From assembly GCF_025628985.1 (NCBI RefSeq), contig NZ_JAOTEM010000004.1, positions 330,105 to 394,104 of the forward strand: 64,000 nt of DNA, given 5' to 3'. This DNA comes from Chryseobacterium edaphi. Lineage in GTDB: Bacteria > Bacteroidota > Bacteroidia > Flavobacteriales > Weeksellaceae. The position numbers were made by a program, and so were the translations under genes. The first letter of the stretch is position 1, and every line of letters starts with the position of its first letter. This document shows positions 36,943 through 45,639 of this stretch, piece after piece. A model generated the notes under the pieces. The model did no database searches, was not told where the DNA came from, and worked only from the letters and a program-made list of their open reading frames with translations.

Positions 36943-37266
36943 TTAACAACATTTTCCCTTGGTTACAGAGATCACATTTGAGAAATAATCTTTCAAAAGA
37001 TCAAAAGTTTTTTCGTCAATACAATAACAGATTGAAGTCCCCTCAATATTCCCTTTTATCAATCCTGCGTTTTTCAGTTCTTTTAAATGTTGAGAAACCG
37101 TAGGCTGCGCCAATGGCAGTTCATTGACAATGTCTCCACAGATGCATTCATTCACTTTCATAAGGTATTCAATGATGGCAATTCTTGCAGGATGTCCCAA
37201 TGCTTTTGCTATGTTGGCTATCAGGTTTTGTTTTTCTGTGAAATGTTCTGTTTTTGTCGCACCCAT
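36943..37266 (-). CDS. arsR: ArsR/SmtB-family metalloregulator
   Basis: This 107-residue winged-helix repressor has the recognition helix region LPLAQPTVSQHLKELKNAGLIKG. The sensor Cys pair is in NECICGD, as in the ELCVCD motif of ArsR, and there is an extra C-terminal GKCC. It should release DNA on As(III) binding. Two near-identical palindromes flank the gene (37279-37296 and 36906-36923), so it is likely autoregulated and also controls DUF6428-arsC. Confidence 0.9.
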   Translation of the reverse strand: MGATKTEHFTEKQNLIANIAKALGHPARIAIIEYLMKVNECICGDIVNELPLAQPTVSQHLKELKNAGLIKGNIEGTSICYCIDEKTFDLLKDYFSNVISVTKGKCC

Positions 37267-37278
37267 TATCTTAACTTA

Positions 37279-37296
37279 TATCGCAATATTACGATA
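37279..37296. promoter_or_regulatory. ArsR-type operator upstream of arsR
   Basis: TATCGCAATATTACGATA is an 18-bp palindrome with one mismatch, 13 bases from the arsR start. The diverging gene at 37376 has its -7 box only 36 bases away, so the site might affect both. Confidence 0.7.
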
Positions 37297-37331
37297 ATAA
37301 ATTTAAGTGAGAAATAATTAAATGAAAAATA

Positions 37332-37339
37332 TATATTTG
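37332..37339 (+). promoter_or_regulatory. -7 promoter box for the gene at 37376
   Basis: TATATTTG matches TAnnTTTG. It lies inside the longest possible reading frame, which is why the internal ATG at 37376 is chosen as the start. Confidence 0.45.
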
Positions 37340-37375
37340 TATAAATATTTAAAATGCGAAAAATCGCCGGAAATT

Positions 37376-37669
37376 ATGGGAAAGAAAAAATATAAAAAAC
37401 AATTGCTCAAATCTTTAAAATCTCTTGGTGAGTCTGAACATTTAATTCTTCAAAGCATGACCAACCTTATGATCGAAAGAGAATTAAAGAAAAATAATAT
37501 CACTTTTAAGGATGGTGATACATTCAGTTTTAAAGATAATATTTTTGATTACAGCGAAGATAAAAATGTAAGAAAACTAGCCAAACTTCGCAGACAAATG
37601 ATGAAAACCATGAATAAACTGGTTGTGAAAAATAATTTTAAAGATAAAGAGATCAAGTTTTTAAGTTAA
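37376..37669 (+). CDS. Small basic hypothetical protein
   Basis: This is 97 residues from the ATG at 37376 (an upstream ATG at 37322 would give 115). It is Lys-rich (about one in four residues) with helical stretches KQLLKSLKSLGESEHLILQSMTN and KLAKLRRQMMKTMNKLV. No family is recognised and no membrane segment is present. The charge suggests nucleic-acid or ribosome binding, but this is a guess. It diverges from arsR. Confidence 0.6.
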   Translation: MGKKKYKKQLLKSLKSLGESEHLILQSMTNLMIERELKKNNITFKDGDTFSFKDNIFDYSEDKNVRKLAKLRRQMMKTMNKLVVKNNFKDKEIKFLS

Positions 37670-37694
37670 TTATAAACTTGAATTAATCAAAAGC

Positions 37695-37723
37695 AAAAAG
37701 TCCCGAATCTTCGGGACTTTTTT
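37695..37723. terminator. Bidirectional intrinsic terminator
   Basis: A 12-bp stem (37695-37706 with 37711-37722) with loop ATCT has A-runs and T-runs on its sides. It lies between convergent genes and serves both. Confidence 0.9.
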
Positions 37724-37744
37724 TATTGTAAGAAAATATTTTTT

Positions 37745-39160
37745 TTATTTTTTGTCTGTACTATTCATTAAGTCAAAACACAGTTTGTCGATGTTTTGCA
37801 TTTTGGCATTAAATGCCGAAACATTGGATAGAATAATGACTGCATTTTTATTTTCTGCATTAAAAGCCAGTGAAGAAGAATATCCTGCGGTTCCTCCGTT
37901 GTGCCATAAAAATTCGTTTCCATTTTTACTTTTCAAAATGTGCCAACCTAATCCGATCTTCATTTTTTCACTAACCGTGAAAGTTGGTTTTCTTGTCAGA
38001 GCAAGTTCTTTATTTCCATTATCAAATTGTGCTTTCACAAATTTCGCCAGATCTTCTGTTGTTGATAAAATTCCGCCACCACCGAATAAAACATCAAAAT
38101 CCCAATTGGAAACTTTTTCGCCATCCGCATTCAATCCGCTGACTAGTTTATCTTTAAGATTTTCAGAACTTGTGTAAGAATTATTCATCTTGTATTGATC
38201 AAAAATTCTTTTTTGCAATAAATTCTTGAACGATGTTTTTTGACTTACGCCCAATGTATATCCCAATAATCCAGCTCCCAGATTTGAATATTCATATTTT
38301 ACCGGATTATTTTTTAATTGTAGATGATCTTTTAGGTAAACTTCAATTTCTTTCTGCCCATAATTTTTGTAAGGATTGTCTGCATTAGTCAAATTTAAAT
38401 TATCCGGAAGACGCGGCAAACCTGAAGTATGATTAGCCAAACTCAGAAAATTGATTTTATTGTTTCCTTTGAACGGAAAAGAGTAATACAAATTGATATT
38501 GTCATTTAAATTTATCTTTTTTTCATCTACCAAAGATGCCAAAACCGTAGCTGTAAATGCTTTTGTAAGCGAGCCAATTTCAAAGACTTTATTTTGGTTG
38601 GCCACACTTTTTACGGTGTCATTTTGTTTGATAATTCCGTAAAAATGCGTTTCCCCATTTTCAAGAAAAGCAATCGAAACCTGAGTATTATTCGGAAAAT
38701 CTTTCACATTTGAAAATACAGTTTCACTCATATTTCCAGGAAAATCCTTTAATGCATTGACTGTTTTATTTTCTTTTACATCAGCCTTTTTTTCTTCTTT
38801 TTTCTCATAAGGTTTTACAAGAAGTCCGTTAATTTTATTATTGTCATCCAAAGAAATATTCACCGCCAGAACAGCTTTTTCAAATTTGGTTTTATAAACA
38901 GCATAGGTTTCCTGATAAGATGTAAATTCCTTACTTTCCATTTTTCCGAACTGCAATTTTAAACCCGATAAAAATTGCTTTGTATTTGCAAGCGGTAAAG
39001 CGTTTTGCATTTCGGGCGAAAAACTATTGAAAATGCCATCATAATTTCCCGAATTATAATGAGTCTGAAAAAGATCAGCTGCAGCTTTATCATTAGCAGA
39101 TTGAGCAAAGAACATACTTGTCAACAAACTAAAAAGTAAAAATGAAAATATCTTTTTCAT
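37745..39160 (-). CDS. DUF3887 plus class C beta-lactamase-fold serine hydrolase
   Basis: This 471-residue exported protein has a signal peptide (FSFLLFSLLTSMFFAQ). The DUF3887-like domain (about 25-125) has FSPEMQNALPLANTKQFL. The serine hydrolase domain carries SLTK (catalytic Ser, Lys), YSN in YEYSNLGAGLLGY and HNG in LWHNGGTAGYSS. Such proteins are D-Ala-D-Ala-type peptidases or esterases more often than true beta-lactamases. It follows the MacA-like gene by 27 bases, so it is probably in the exporter operon. Confidence 0.85.
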   Translation of the reverse strand: MKKIFSFLLFSLLTSMFFAQSANDKAAADLFQTHYNSGNYDGIFNSFSPEMQNALPLANTKQFLSGLKLQFGKMESKEFTSYQETYAVYKTKFEKAVLAVNISLDDNNKINGLLVKPYEKKEEKKADVKENKTVNALKDFPGNMSETVFSNVKDFPNNTQVSIAFLENGETHFYGIIKQNDTVKSVANQNKVFEIGSLTKAFTATVLASLVDEKKINLNDNINLYYSFPFKGNNKINFLSLANHTSGLPRLPDNLNLTNADNPYKNYGQKEIEVYLKDHLQLKNNPVKYEYSNLGAGLLGYTLGVSQKTSFKNLLQKRIFDQYKMNNSYTSSENLKDKLVSGLNADGEKVSNWDFDVLFGGGGILSTTEDLAKFVKAQFDNGNKELALTRKPTFTVSEKMKIGLGWHILKSKNGNEFLWHNGGTAGYSSSLAFNAENKNAVIILSNVSAFNAKMQNIDKLCFDLMNSTDKK

Positions 39161-39187
39161 ATCTAAAAGGTCAACTTTTAAAGTTTA

Positions 39188-40384
39188 TTATTTCTTCGTT
39201 TTTTCTTTTAATTCTTCTTTGTCTTTATCAGAAGGATTCCAGACTTTCACCTCCGCGTTTTTATCAATTCCTGAAAGAATCTGCACGTTGATCCCGTCAC
39301 TTGCTCCTAATTTTACAAATACTTTTTTGAATTTTCCGTCCGGTTGTTTTACCTCAACAAAAGATTTGTCTTTTCCGTTGCTTTTTTCATACTGAACCAA
39401 AGATTCATCAAGCAACAAAGCATTTTTCTGAGAACTCATGACGATTTCTCCGTTTGCAGAAAATCCTGCTCTGATGTATTCGTTGTTTGGATTATTTACA
39501 TCACCTTCAACCGGGAATTTTATCGTTCCGTTGGTATCTTTTCCTTTTGGAGCAATCATTGTCAGTCTTCCCGGGAAAGATTTATTTTGCAAAGCACCGA
39601 TCACGATGTTCATATCCATTCCCTGCTTCAGCTTTCCGGCTTGAGCTTCATCGATTTCACCCTGGAAAATCAATGAATTTAAATCTGCAATTGAACAAAT
39701 AGTGGTTCCGGCGTTGAAAGAGTTGGCCTCAATCACCTGACTTCCCACTTTCACCGGAACTTCAAGAACTGTTCCCGCAGCTTTTGAACGGATCTGAGTC
39801 GTTGCCAAACCTTGCAGTTCTGGAATAGCACCGGTTTTTACGATCTGTAAAGACTTTTGTGCAGTTACAAGTTGTTGATTTGCGTTTTTAAGAGCTTGCT
39901 GCTGCGTGTATAGTTGCTGTTGAGCCGTTAAATATTCTTGTTTTGAGATCACTCCCTGTTTATATAATTTTTCAGACATCGAAAACTGCGTCTGCATATT
40001 AGAAACGTTGGCTTTCGCATTATTAATTTGAAGTTGTGCATTCTGCACATTTTGCGTTGCGTTATTCACTTCAGCAATGTTTGGGATAATTCTTACCGTG
40101 GCAATCAATTGACCTGCTTCTACCCGATCTCCTTCATCAACTAAAATTTTATCGATAATTCCTGCAATATTCGGCTTGATCTCAATTTCTTCTTTTGGAA
40201 CAATTTTCCCGGTTGCCATCACCTTATCATCCATATTCTGAACGGTCGGTTTTCTGGTAAGAAAAGCTTCACTTTCTTTAGAATTTGATTTCACAAGATA
40301 ACTGATCCCGGAAATCAATGCGAAGGCAAACAATAGTCCTAAAACAATGTAAACAGCTTTTTTCCAGGTGAACTTCTTTTTCAT
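39188..40384 (-). CDS. Membrane-fusion protein of a MacAB-like exporter
   Basis: This 398-residue periplasmic adaptor has one N-terminal helix (VYIVLGLLFAFALISGISYLV), a biotinyl-lipoyl domain (KPNIAGIIDKILVDEGDRVEAGQ), a coiled-coil hairpin (about 110-185) rich in Gln/Asn, and the beta-barrel. It links the inner-membrane permeases to an outer-membrane channel. No TolC gene is in the window. It is followed by the serine hydrolase gene and preceded by two permease genes. Confidence 0.88.
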   Translation of the reverse strand: MKKKFTWKKAVYIVLGLLFAFALISGISYLVKSNSKESEAFLTRKPTVQNMDDKVMATGKIVPKEEIEIKPNIAGIIDKILVDEGDRVEAGQLIATVRIIPNIAEVNNATQNVQNAQLQINNAKANVSNMQTQFSMSEKLYKQGVISKQEYLTAQQQLYTQQQALKNANQQLVTAQKSLQIVKTGAIPELQGLATTQIRSKAAGTVLEVPVKVGSQVIEANSFNAGTTICSIADLNSLIFQGEIDEAQAGKLKQGMDMNIVIGALQNKSFPGRLTMIAPKGKDTNGTIKFPVEGDVNNPNNEYIRAGFSANGEIVMSSQKNALLLDESLVQYEKSNGKDKSFVEVKQPDGKFKKVFVKLGASDGINVQILSGIDKNAEVKVWNPSDKDKEELKEKTKK

Positions 40385-40455
40385 ATAGTAGTTTATTTTT
40401 TTAATTTATAATAAAGATTGAGATTTAAAGAGCTAAAAATTAATTTATTGTGAAA

Positions 40456-41727
40456 TTATTCGCTTCTTAAAGCTTCGATAGGTCTTATTTTTACCGCACG
40501 TTGAGCAGGAATCATTCCGATAATTAATCCTAACAAAATCATAATTCCCATTGCTGCAAAAACCTCAGAATAATTTACTGTTGGATTGTAAAAAGGAAAT
40601 TTATCCTGATTCTTGGTTAAAATATCAATAATCATCAGCAGCATAATCCCGAATATGAAACCCAACAATCCTGAAGCGAGTGTAATCACTACACTTTCCA
40701 ATAAAATCTGATTTCTCACCTCTGAAGGTTTTGCTCCCAATGCACGTCTGATTCCTATTTCTTTAGTCCTTTCTGTGACTGTAATGAGAAGTATATTTGA
40801 GATTGCAATCACTCCGGCAAGAATAGTCAGCGTTCCCACGATAATGGTTAATAGTTGCATTCCTGTTAAAAATCCAGTTACTTTTTCGAACATTTTACCT
40901 AGATTAAAAGTTCCGAATGCGTTGGTATCTTCAGGAGAAACATTGTTTTTCTTTTTTAATTCTGCTTTGGCGAGATCTTCTACTACCGCGAGATCGGCAT
41001 CCGGTTTACTCACAACCGCAAAAAAATCAACTTTATCACCATCATTAAACATTTTTGTAAAGGTCGAGAGTGGAATGTACGCAGTGGTATCATTATTATT
41101 CGGACCTCCTGCCTGAGCAACTTTGTAAACTCCGATTACATTAAAAAACAAACCTTTGATGTTAATTGATTTCCCGATGGGATTTTCATTTTTTTTAGCA
41201 TCAAAAAAGTTTTTATAAATTGCTTCTCCTATGATCACAACACTTTTGTTTGAGGTCACATCGGCATCATTAAGATAACGACCAAAAATCAGTTTTTTCT
41301 CTGAAATTTTATTTCCAACGGGATAATCTCCTGTTAAAGTGTAAACTGCCGTTTTTCCGTTTCTGCTCATCTGTTCACCTGCGTTTCCGAAGCTTCCTCT
41401 GGAGTTCTGAGGTGAAATATAATCGATCTGAGGAATTCTTCTCTGCAATAAATCCATATCGGGTAAATGAAGACTGACTTCTCTCCCTTTTGGGAAACCG
41501 TTATAAGGAATTGAGGTAGTCTGTGCCCACATAAAAATCGAATTGGTTGCAAGACCAGAAAACAGTTTATCAAAACCATTCTCCATTCCTTTTGCAGCTC
41601 CCAAAAGACTTACAAACAAAAACATTCCCCAACCAACGCCGATCATGGTAAGAAACGTACGGAGCTTATTATTCTTCAATGAATAATAAATTTCCTGCCA
41701 TGTATCTTTTTTAAATAAAATGTTCAT
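40456..41727 (-). CDS. MacB-like ABC permease (FtsX/MacB_PCD)
   Basis: This 423-residue protein has one N-terminal helix (LRTFLTMIGVGWGMFLFVSL), a long periplasmic core domain and three C-terminal helices with TERTKEIGIRRALGAKPSEV and IGMIPAQRAVKIRPIEALRSE. This is the MacB membrane part without its ATPase, which is a separate gene at 43277-43966. It is one of two paralogous permeases in the operon, so a heterodimer is plausible. Confidence 0.88.
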   Translation of the reverse strand: MNILFKKDTWQEIYYSLKNNKLRTFLTMIGVGWGMFLFVSLLGAAKGMENGFDKLFSGLATNSIFMWAQTTSIPYNGFPKGREVSLHLPDMDLLQRRIPQIDYISPQNSRGSFGNAGEQMSRNGKTAVYTLTGDYPVGNKISEKKLIFGRYLNDADVTSNKSVVIIGEAIYKNFFDAKKNENPIGKSINIKGLFFNVIGVYKVAQAGGPNNNDTTAYIPLSTFTKMFNDGDKVDFFAVVSKPDADLAVVEDLAKAELKKKNNVSPEDTNAFGTFNLGKMFEKVTGFLTGMQLLTIIVGTLTILAGVIAISNILLITVTERTKEIGIRRALGAKPSEVRNQILLESVVITLASGLLGFIFGIMLLMIIDILTKNQDKFPFYNPTVNYSEVFAAMGIMILLGLIIGMIPAQRAVKIRPIEALRSE

Positions 41728-41880
41728 CTTTAAATGTCAGTTTTTTTCTTTATAAAAGTGAATTTGCTTTGCTGTGAATTTTGCTTCGCAAGTCAATTAT
41801 TTTAGTACTTTTTTGAATTTTAATGTTAATTATGAAATTCAAATTGAAAAAATTCACAATTGACCATTATTCACCATTCG

Positions 41881-43110
41881 CTATTCCGTTCTCAAAGCTT
41901 CGATAGGTCTGATTCGTGAAGCTCTGTATGCCGGAATAAATCCTGCAATCAATCCTGAAATAACAAGACTGATAAATGCTGCGAAAATCAATCCCCATCC
42001 CACACTCGGATCTTTAATAAAATATTTTTCTAAACCGTCTCCAATTAATTCTAAAGTCAACACACCTATTCCTACGCCTACAAAACCGGAAATTACGGTA
42101 ATGACAATACTTTCCTGCATAATTAATGCAACAATACTTCTTGGCTTAGCTCCGATTGCTTTTCGTACTCCGATTTCCTTGGTACGTTCTTTCACGATAT
42201 AAACCATGATATTACTGATCCCAATAATACCCGCAAGCAAAGTTCCCATTCCAATAAATCCTACGATTATCGTAATCACAAACAGGAAAGTAAAAGAATC
42301 CTGCAATCCTTCTGCACGGTTATTGACTCCAACTGCATTTTGATCATCAGGAGATACTTTTTTTCTTGCTCTCAATTCTTTTTCAAGATCCTTTCCGTAT
42401 TTTATGGCCTGATCGGGCTGCATTTTTTCGTCGTATGCAATAAATACCGTACTTATCGTATCTGATCCTTTTTTAACTTGTTGAAGCGTAGAAATCGGAA
42501 CACTGATCATTCTTTCGTCCCAGTCTCCTCCATCATCACTAAATACGCCGATTACTTTGAAAATACTTCCGTTGATTTCCAGTTCTTTTCCTACAGGATC
42601 ACCATTTTTGATCAAATCTCTCTGTACCATTCTTCCAATCACAGCAACATACTGATCATTTTCTATATCTCTTTTGGAGATAAATCTTCCGTTCATCAGT
42701 TTACGGTTTTCAATAAAAGCCTCTTCATCATTAGCTCCGGAGATCTGATAACTTCCGCTTTCTTTACCGTATTTAACTAAAAAATTTGTGGAATATCTTG
42801 GAGTTGAATACTGTACTTTTTCGGGCTGCGATTTGATCAGCGCATCATAATCAGAGTTGTTCAACGTCACCTGTCGATCTGCCTGAAGTCCGCCATATGC
42901 AATATTGGTACGACCCGTAAAAATCGTAATTAAATTTTGCGCATCCCTTGTAAAACCTTCCTGAAAGGCATTTTGTAAACCATTTCCTATCCCGAAAAGC
43001 ACAATAAAGATATACAGTCCCAAAGCTACCGTAAACCCTGAAAGCACCGTCCGCAATACATTACTGCGAATAGAACTGAATATTTCCTGCCACCGATCTA
43101 GGTCAAACAT
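41881..43110 (-). CDS. MacB-like ABC permease, second copy
   Basis: This 409-residue paralogue of the permease at 40456-41727 has the same order: helix LRTVLSGFTVALGLYIFIVLF, periplasmic domain and C-terminal VKERTKEIGVRKAIGAKPRSI, ending FIPAYRASRIRPIEALRTE. The near-identical ends but divergent periplasmic cores suggest a heterodimer with one shared ATPase. A repeat-rich gap of 166 bases separates it from the ATPase gene. Confidence 0.88.
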   Translation of the reverse strand: MFDLDRWQEIFSSIRSNVLRTVLSGFTVALGLYIFIVLFGIGNGLQNAFQEGFTRDAQNLITIFTGRTNIAYGGLQADRQVTLNNSDYDALIKSQPEKVQYSTPRYSTNFLVKYGKESGSYQISGANDEEAFIENRKLMNGRFISKRDIENDQYVAVIGRMVQRDLIKNGDPVGKELEINGSIFKVIGVFSDDGGDWDERMISVPISTLQQVKKGSDTISTVFIAYDEKMQPDQAIKYGKDLEKELRARKKVSPDDQNAVGVNNRAEGLQDSFTFLFVITIIVGFIGMGTLLAGIIGISNIMVYIVKERTKEIGVRKAIGAKPRSIVALIMQESIVITVISGFVGVGIGVLTLELIGDGLEKYFIKDPSVGWGLIFAAFISLVISGLIAGFIPAYRASRIRPIEALRTE

Positions 43111-43126
43111 ATATTTTTTTGATTTG

Positions 43127-43278
43127 AAGCGGGAAGCTGGGTGATGGAAGTTTCCAAACTTATCGCTGATTTTTATTTAAATATTACCTTTCTAAAGATT
43201 CTCCAAACACGTAGCGGAAAACAAAGCTACATTAAACACTCCGTAAAACTTCCAGCTTCCAGCGCCCATCTTCCCGCT
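43127..43278. repeat. Inverted pair of GGAAG-rich dispersed repeats
   Basis: Left arm (43127-43152) has AGCGGGAAGCTGGGTGATGG and then AAGTTT. The right arm (43246-43278) is its imperfect reverse complement, AAACTTCCAGCTTCCAGCG and on to TTCCCGCT. A related pair is at 60172-60240. The right arm reaches the stop codon of the ATPase gene. Confidence 0.7.
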
Positions 43279-43966
43279 ACAATACAATCTGATCAATAAA
43301 CTCGTCGCTTTCTATAATTCCGTCACGTAGGATTACGTTTCTTTTAGTTTGAGCAGCAACATCGGGTTCGTGGGTTACAACGATGATGGTTTTTCCTTCA
43401 TTGTTGATATCCTGAAGCAACTTCATAATATCGTGAGTGGTTTTTGAATCTAACGCTCCGGTCGGTTCATCCGCTAAAACAACTTTAGGATTGGTAATTA
43501 ATGCTCTCGCAATTGCAACCCTTTGTTTTTGTCCACCCGAAAGTTCATTCGGAAGATGCGTTGCCCATTGTGCCAAACCTACTTTTTCCAGATACTCCAT
43601 TGCTCTTAAGTTACGCTCTTTTCTCGGTACATTTTGATAATATAACGGAAGCGCAACATTATCTAAAGCTGTTTTATAACCAATCAAATTAAAAGACTGA
43701 AAAACGAAACCAAGAAATTTCGAACGGTATTCAGCTGCTTTTACTTCATTCAGATGTTCAATCGGAATTCCATCGAGATCGTAAACGCCGCTGTCTTTTT
43801 CATCCAGAATCCCGATAATATTCAACAAAGTTGATTTTCCGGAACCTGAACTTCCCATAATAGAGACAAATTCACCTTCTTCGATATTAAGGTTAATACC
43901 TTTGAGAACGTGCAGTTTACTCTTTCCCGTATCGTATGATTTATGTAGATCCTGAATTACTAACAT
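43277..43966 (-). CDS. ABC transporter ATP-binding protein (LolD/MacB type)
   Basis: This 229-residue ATPase has Walker A in MGSSGSGKSTLLNI, the signature LSGGQKQRVAIARAL, Walker B in VLADEPTGALDS and the switch His in VVTHEP. The length fits LolD/FtsE-type subunits. It is the first gene of the exporter operon and should power both permeases. A weak -7 box (minus-strand TATTCTTG, 44020-44027) lies about 55 bases upstream. Confidence 0.93.
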   Translation of the reverse strand: MLVIQDLHKSYDTGKSKLHVLKGINLNIEEGEFVSIMGSSGSGKSTLLNIIGILDEKDSGVYDLDGIPIEHLNEVKAAEYRSKFLGFVFQSFNLIGYKTALDNVALPLYYQNVPRKERNLRAMEYLEKVGLAQWATHLPNELSGGQKQRVAIARALITNPKVVLADEPTGALDSKTTHDIMKLLQDINNEGKTIIVVTHEPDVAAQTKRNVILRDGIIESDEFIDQIVL

Positions 43967-44398
43967 TAAGTGATTGCTGTTTTTATTTCCAATAAGTAGT
44001 ATATATTTTGGTTTTGTTACAAGAATAAAAATTTCTTTAAAAATTTTAATGTTTAATATATAAAAACCTAAATTTCAATAATTTATAACAAACTGTTTAA
44101 TTTCAAACTTAACATAACTTCGATTTTCAGATGTTAACTATCTCTAAACCAATATCAGAGCGAGTTTCATGTAAATGTGGAAAACTTTTAGAGTTAAAAG
44201 TCAGTGATTTAGTCTTTACCCCTTTTAAAATAGGTCTGCGTTGTCTAACTTTGTGCTTCGCACGGTACGAGAGATGAATGATTTTTTATGTTGATCAGTT
44301 AAAACGACAACCTTCAACAAATCAGAAACTTACTAATCTCCCGAGTTTAATATACAATGATCTATTTTTTATAATTTTTAAAGACATTACAATATAAT
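43967..44398. other. Divergent intergenic region between the exporter and nrdB
   Basis: This A/T-rich stretch has no believable ORF. It carries the exporter promoter at its left part and an nrdB promoter candidate (TAACTTTG at 44246-44253), leaving about 145 bases of nrdB leader. I looked for an NrdR-box pair (ACA-n-TGT palindromes) and saw none that was convincing. Confidence 0.55.
44246..44253 (+). promoter_or_regulatory. Candidate -7 box of nrdB
   Basis: TAACTTTG matches TAnnTTTG exactly. There is no clear -33 TTG. The leader to the nrdB start would be about 145 bases. Confidence 0.45.
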
Positions 44399-45373
44399 AT
44401 GGGAATTTTCGATAAAAGAATAAGTTACAAGCCATTTGAGTACCCTGAAGTTCTTCAGTTTACAGAAGCCATCAACAAATCATTTTGGGTACACTCAGAA
44501 GTTGATTTTACAGCAGACGTTCAGGATTTTCAGTCGCAGCTGGAGCCTCACGAAAAAAATGCGGTAAAAAATGCACTTTTGGCGATTGCCCAGATTGAAG
44601 TTTCGGTAAAGTCATTTTGGGGTAACCTATATCATCACCTCCCAAAACCTGAACTAAATGGTTTAGGTTCTACATTTGCTGAATGTGAGTTTCGTCATTC
44701 TGAAGCATATTCCCGTTTGTTGGAAGTTTTAGGATATAACGAAGAATTTACACACGTTGTAGAAGTTCCTGCACTAAAGAAAAGAATTGATTTCTTATCC
44801 AATGTGCTGAAACATGCCAACTCTGCAACGCCGAAAGAGTATGTGTCGTCTTTGCTTTTATTCAGTATTCTGATTGAGAATGTGTCTTTGTTCTCGCAGT
44901 TTGCAATTATTTTATCGTTCACAAGATTTAAAGGTTTCATGAAAAATGTTTCCAATATTATTGCGTGGACGTCTATTGATGAGCAGATTCACGCGAACGG
45001 TGGAATTTACCTGATCAATAAAATCCGTGAAGAGCAGCCGGATCTTTTAACTGATTCTGATATTGAAGATATTTACACTTTAGTAGACCAATCAATCGAG
45101 CTTGAAGGAGAAATTCTTGACTGGATCTTTGAAATGGGCGAGCTGGATAAATTCTCAAAACAAGATTTAATTAACTTTATGAAATACCGTGTTGACGAAA
45201 GTTTAACCAAAATCAACATGGAAAAACGTTACAACACCACTGCAGAGCAGTACAGCCCGATGAAATGGTTTGAAGAGGAAGTTTTCGCCAATTCTATGGA
45301 TGATTTCTTTGCAAAAAGACCGGTGGATTATACGAAGCATGATAAGAGTATTACGGCGAATGATTTGTTTTAA
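44399..45373 (+). CDS. nrdB: Class Ia ribonucleotide reductase, beta subunit
   Basis: This 324-residue ferritin-like subunit makes the Tyr radical for ribonucleotide reduction. Metal ligands are seen at Glu67 and in ECEFRHSEAYSRLL (Glu97, His100), followed by the radical Tyr104; EQIHANG supplies the last Glu/His pair. The protein begins directly with MGIFDKRISY and has no N-terminal ATP-cone, unlike the NrdB of some flavobacteria. nrdA lies 1.5 kb downstream with three small genes in between. Confidence 0.95.
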   Translation: MGIFDKRISYKPFEYPEVLQFTEAINKSFWVHSEVDFTADVQDFQSQLEPHEKNAVKNALLAIAQIEVSVKSFWGNLYHHLPKPELNGLGSTFAECEFRHSEAYSRLLEVLGYNEEFTHVVEVPALKKRIDFLSNVLKHANSATPKEYVSSLLLFSILIENVSLFSQFAIILSFTRFKGFMKNVSNIIAWTSIDEQIHANGGIYLINKIREEQPDLLTDSDIEDIYTLVDQSIELEGEILDWIFEMGELDKFSKQDLINFMKYRVDESLTKINMEKRYNTTAEQYSPMKWFEEEVFANSMDDFFAKRPVDYTKHDKSITANDLF

Positions 45374-45390
45374 ATTTAAAAACATAAATT

Positions 45391-45594
45391 ATGGAAATTT
45401 TCAAAGAAGGGGATGTAGTCCAACTTAAATCCGGTGGTCCTAAAATGACAATTATAGAGTTTTATAATGATAATGCATATGCTAATTGTACTTGGTATGA
45501 TTTCAATACACATACATTACATGAAATGCACTCTTTTCCAACGTTAGTACTTAAACTTTTTGTCGAAGATTCGTTGGACGCTTATTTTAATTAG
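45391..45594 (+). CDS. DUF2158/YodC-like small protein
   Basis: This 67-residue protein starts MEIFKEGDVVQLKSGGPKM and continues with NAYANCTWYD, the SH3-like barrel of the DUF2158 (YodC) family. The family has no settled function. It starts 17 bases after the nrdB stop, so it probably rides on the nrdB transcript. Confidence 0.75.
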   Translation: MEIFKEGDVVQLKSGGPKMTIIEFYNDNAYANCTWYDFNTHTLHEMHSFPTLVLKLFVEDSLDAYFN

Positions 45595-45639
45595 TCTGGG
45601 CGCGAGTGGAGTTTAGTGAAGTTGATACATTTAAAAGAT

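Noticed and set aside
44254..44398. NrdR-box pair or riboswitch in the nrdB leader
   Set aside because: No paired ACA-n-TGT palindromes or known riboswitch core was visible. The leader is A/T-rich and unstructured to the eye.
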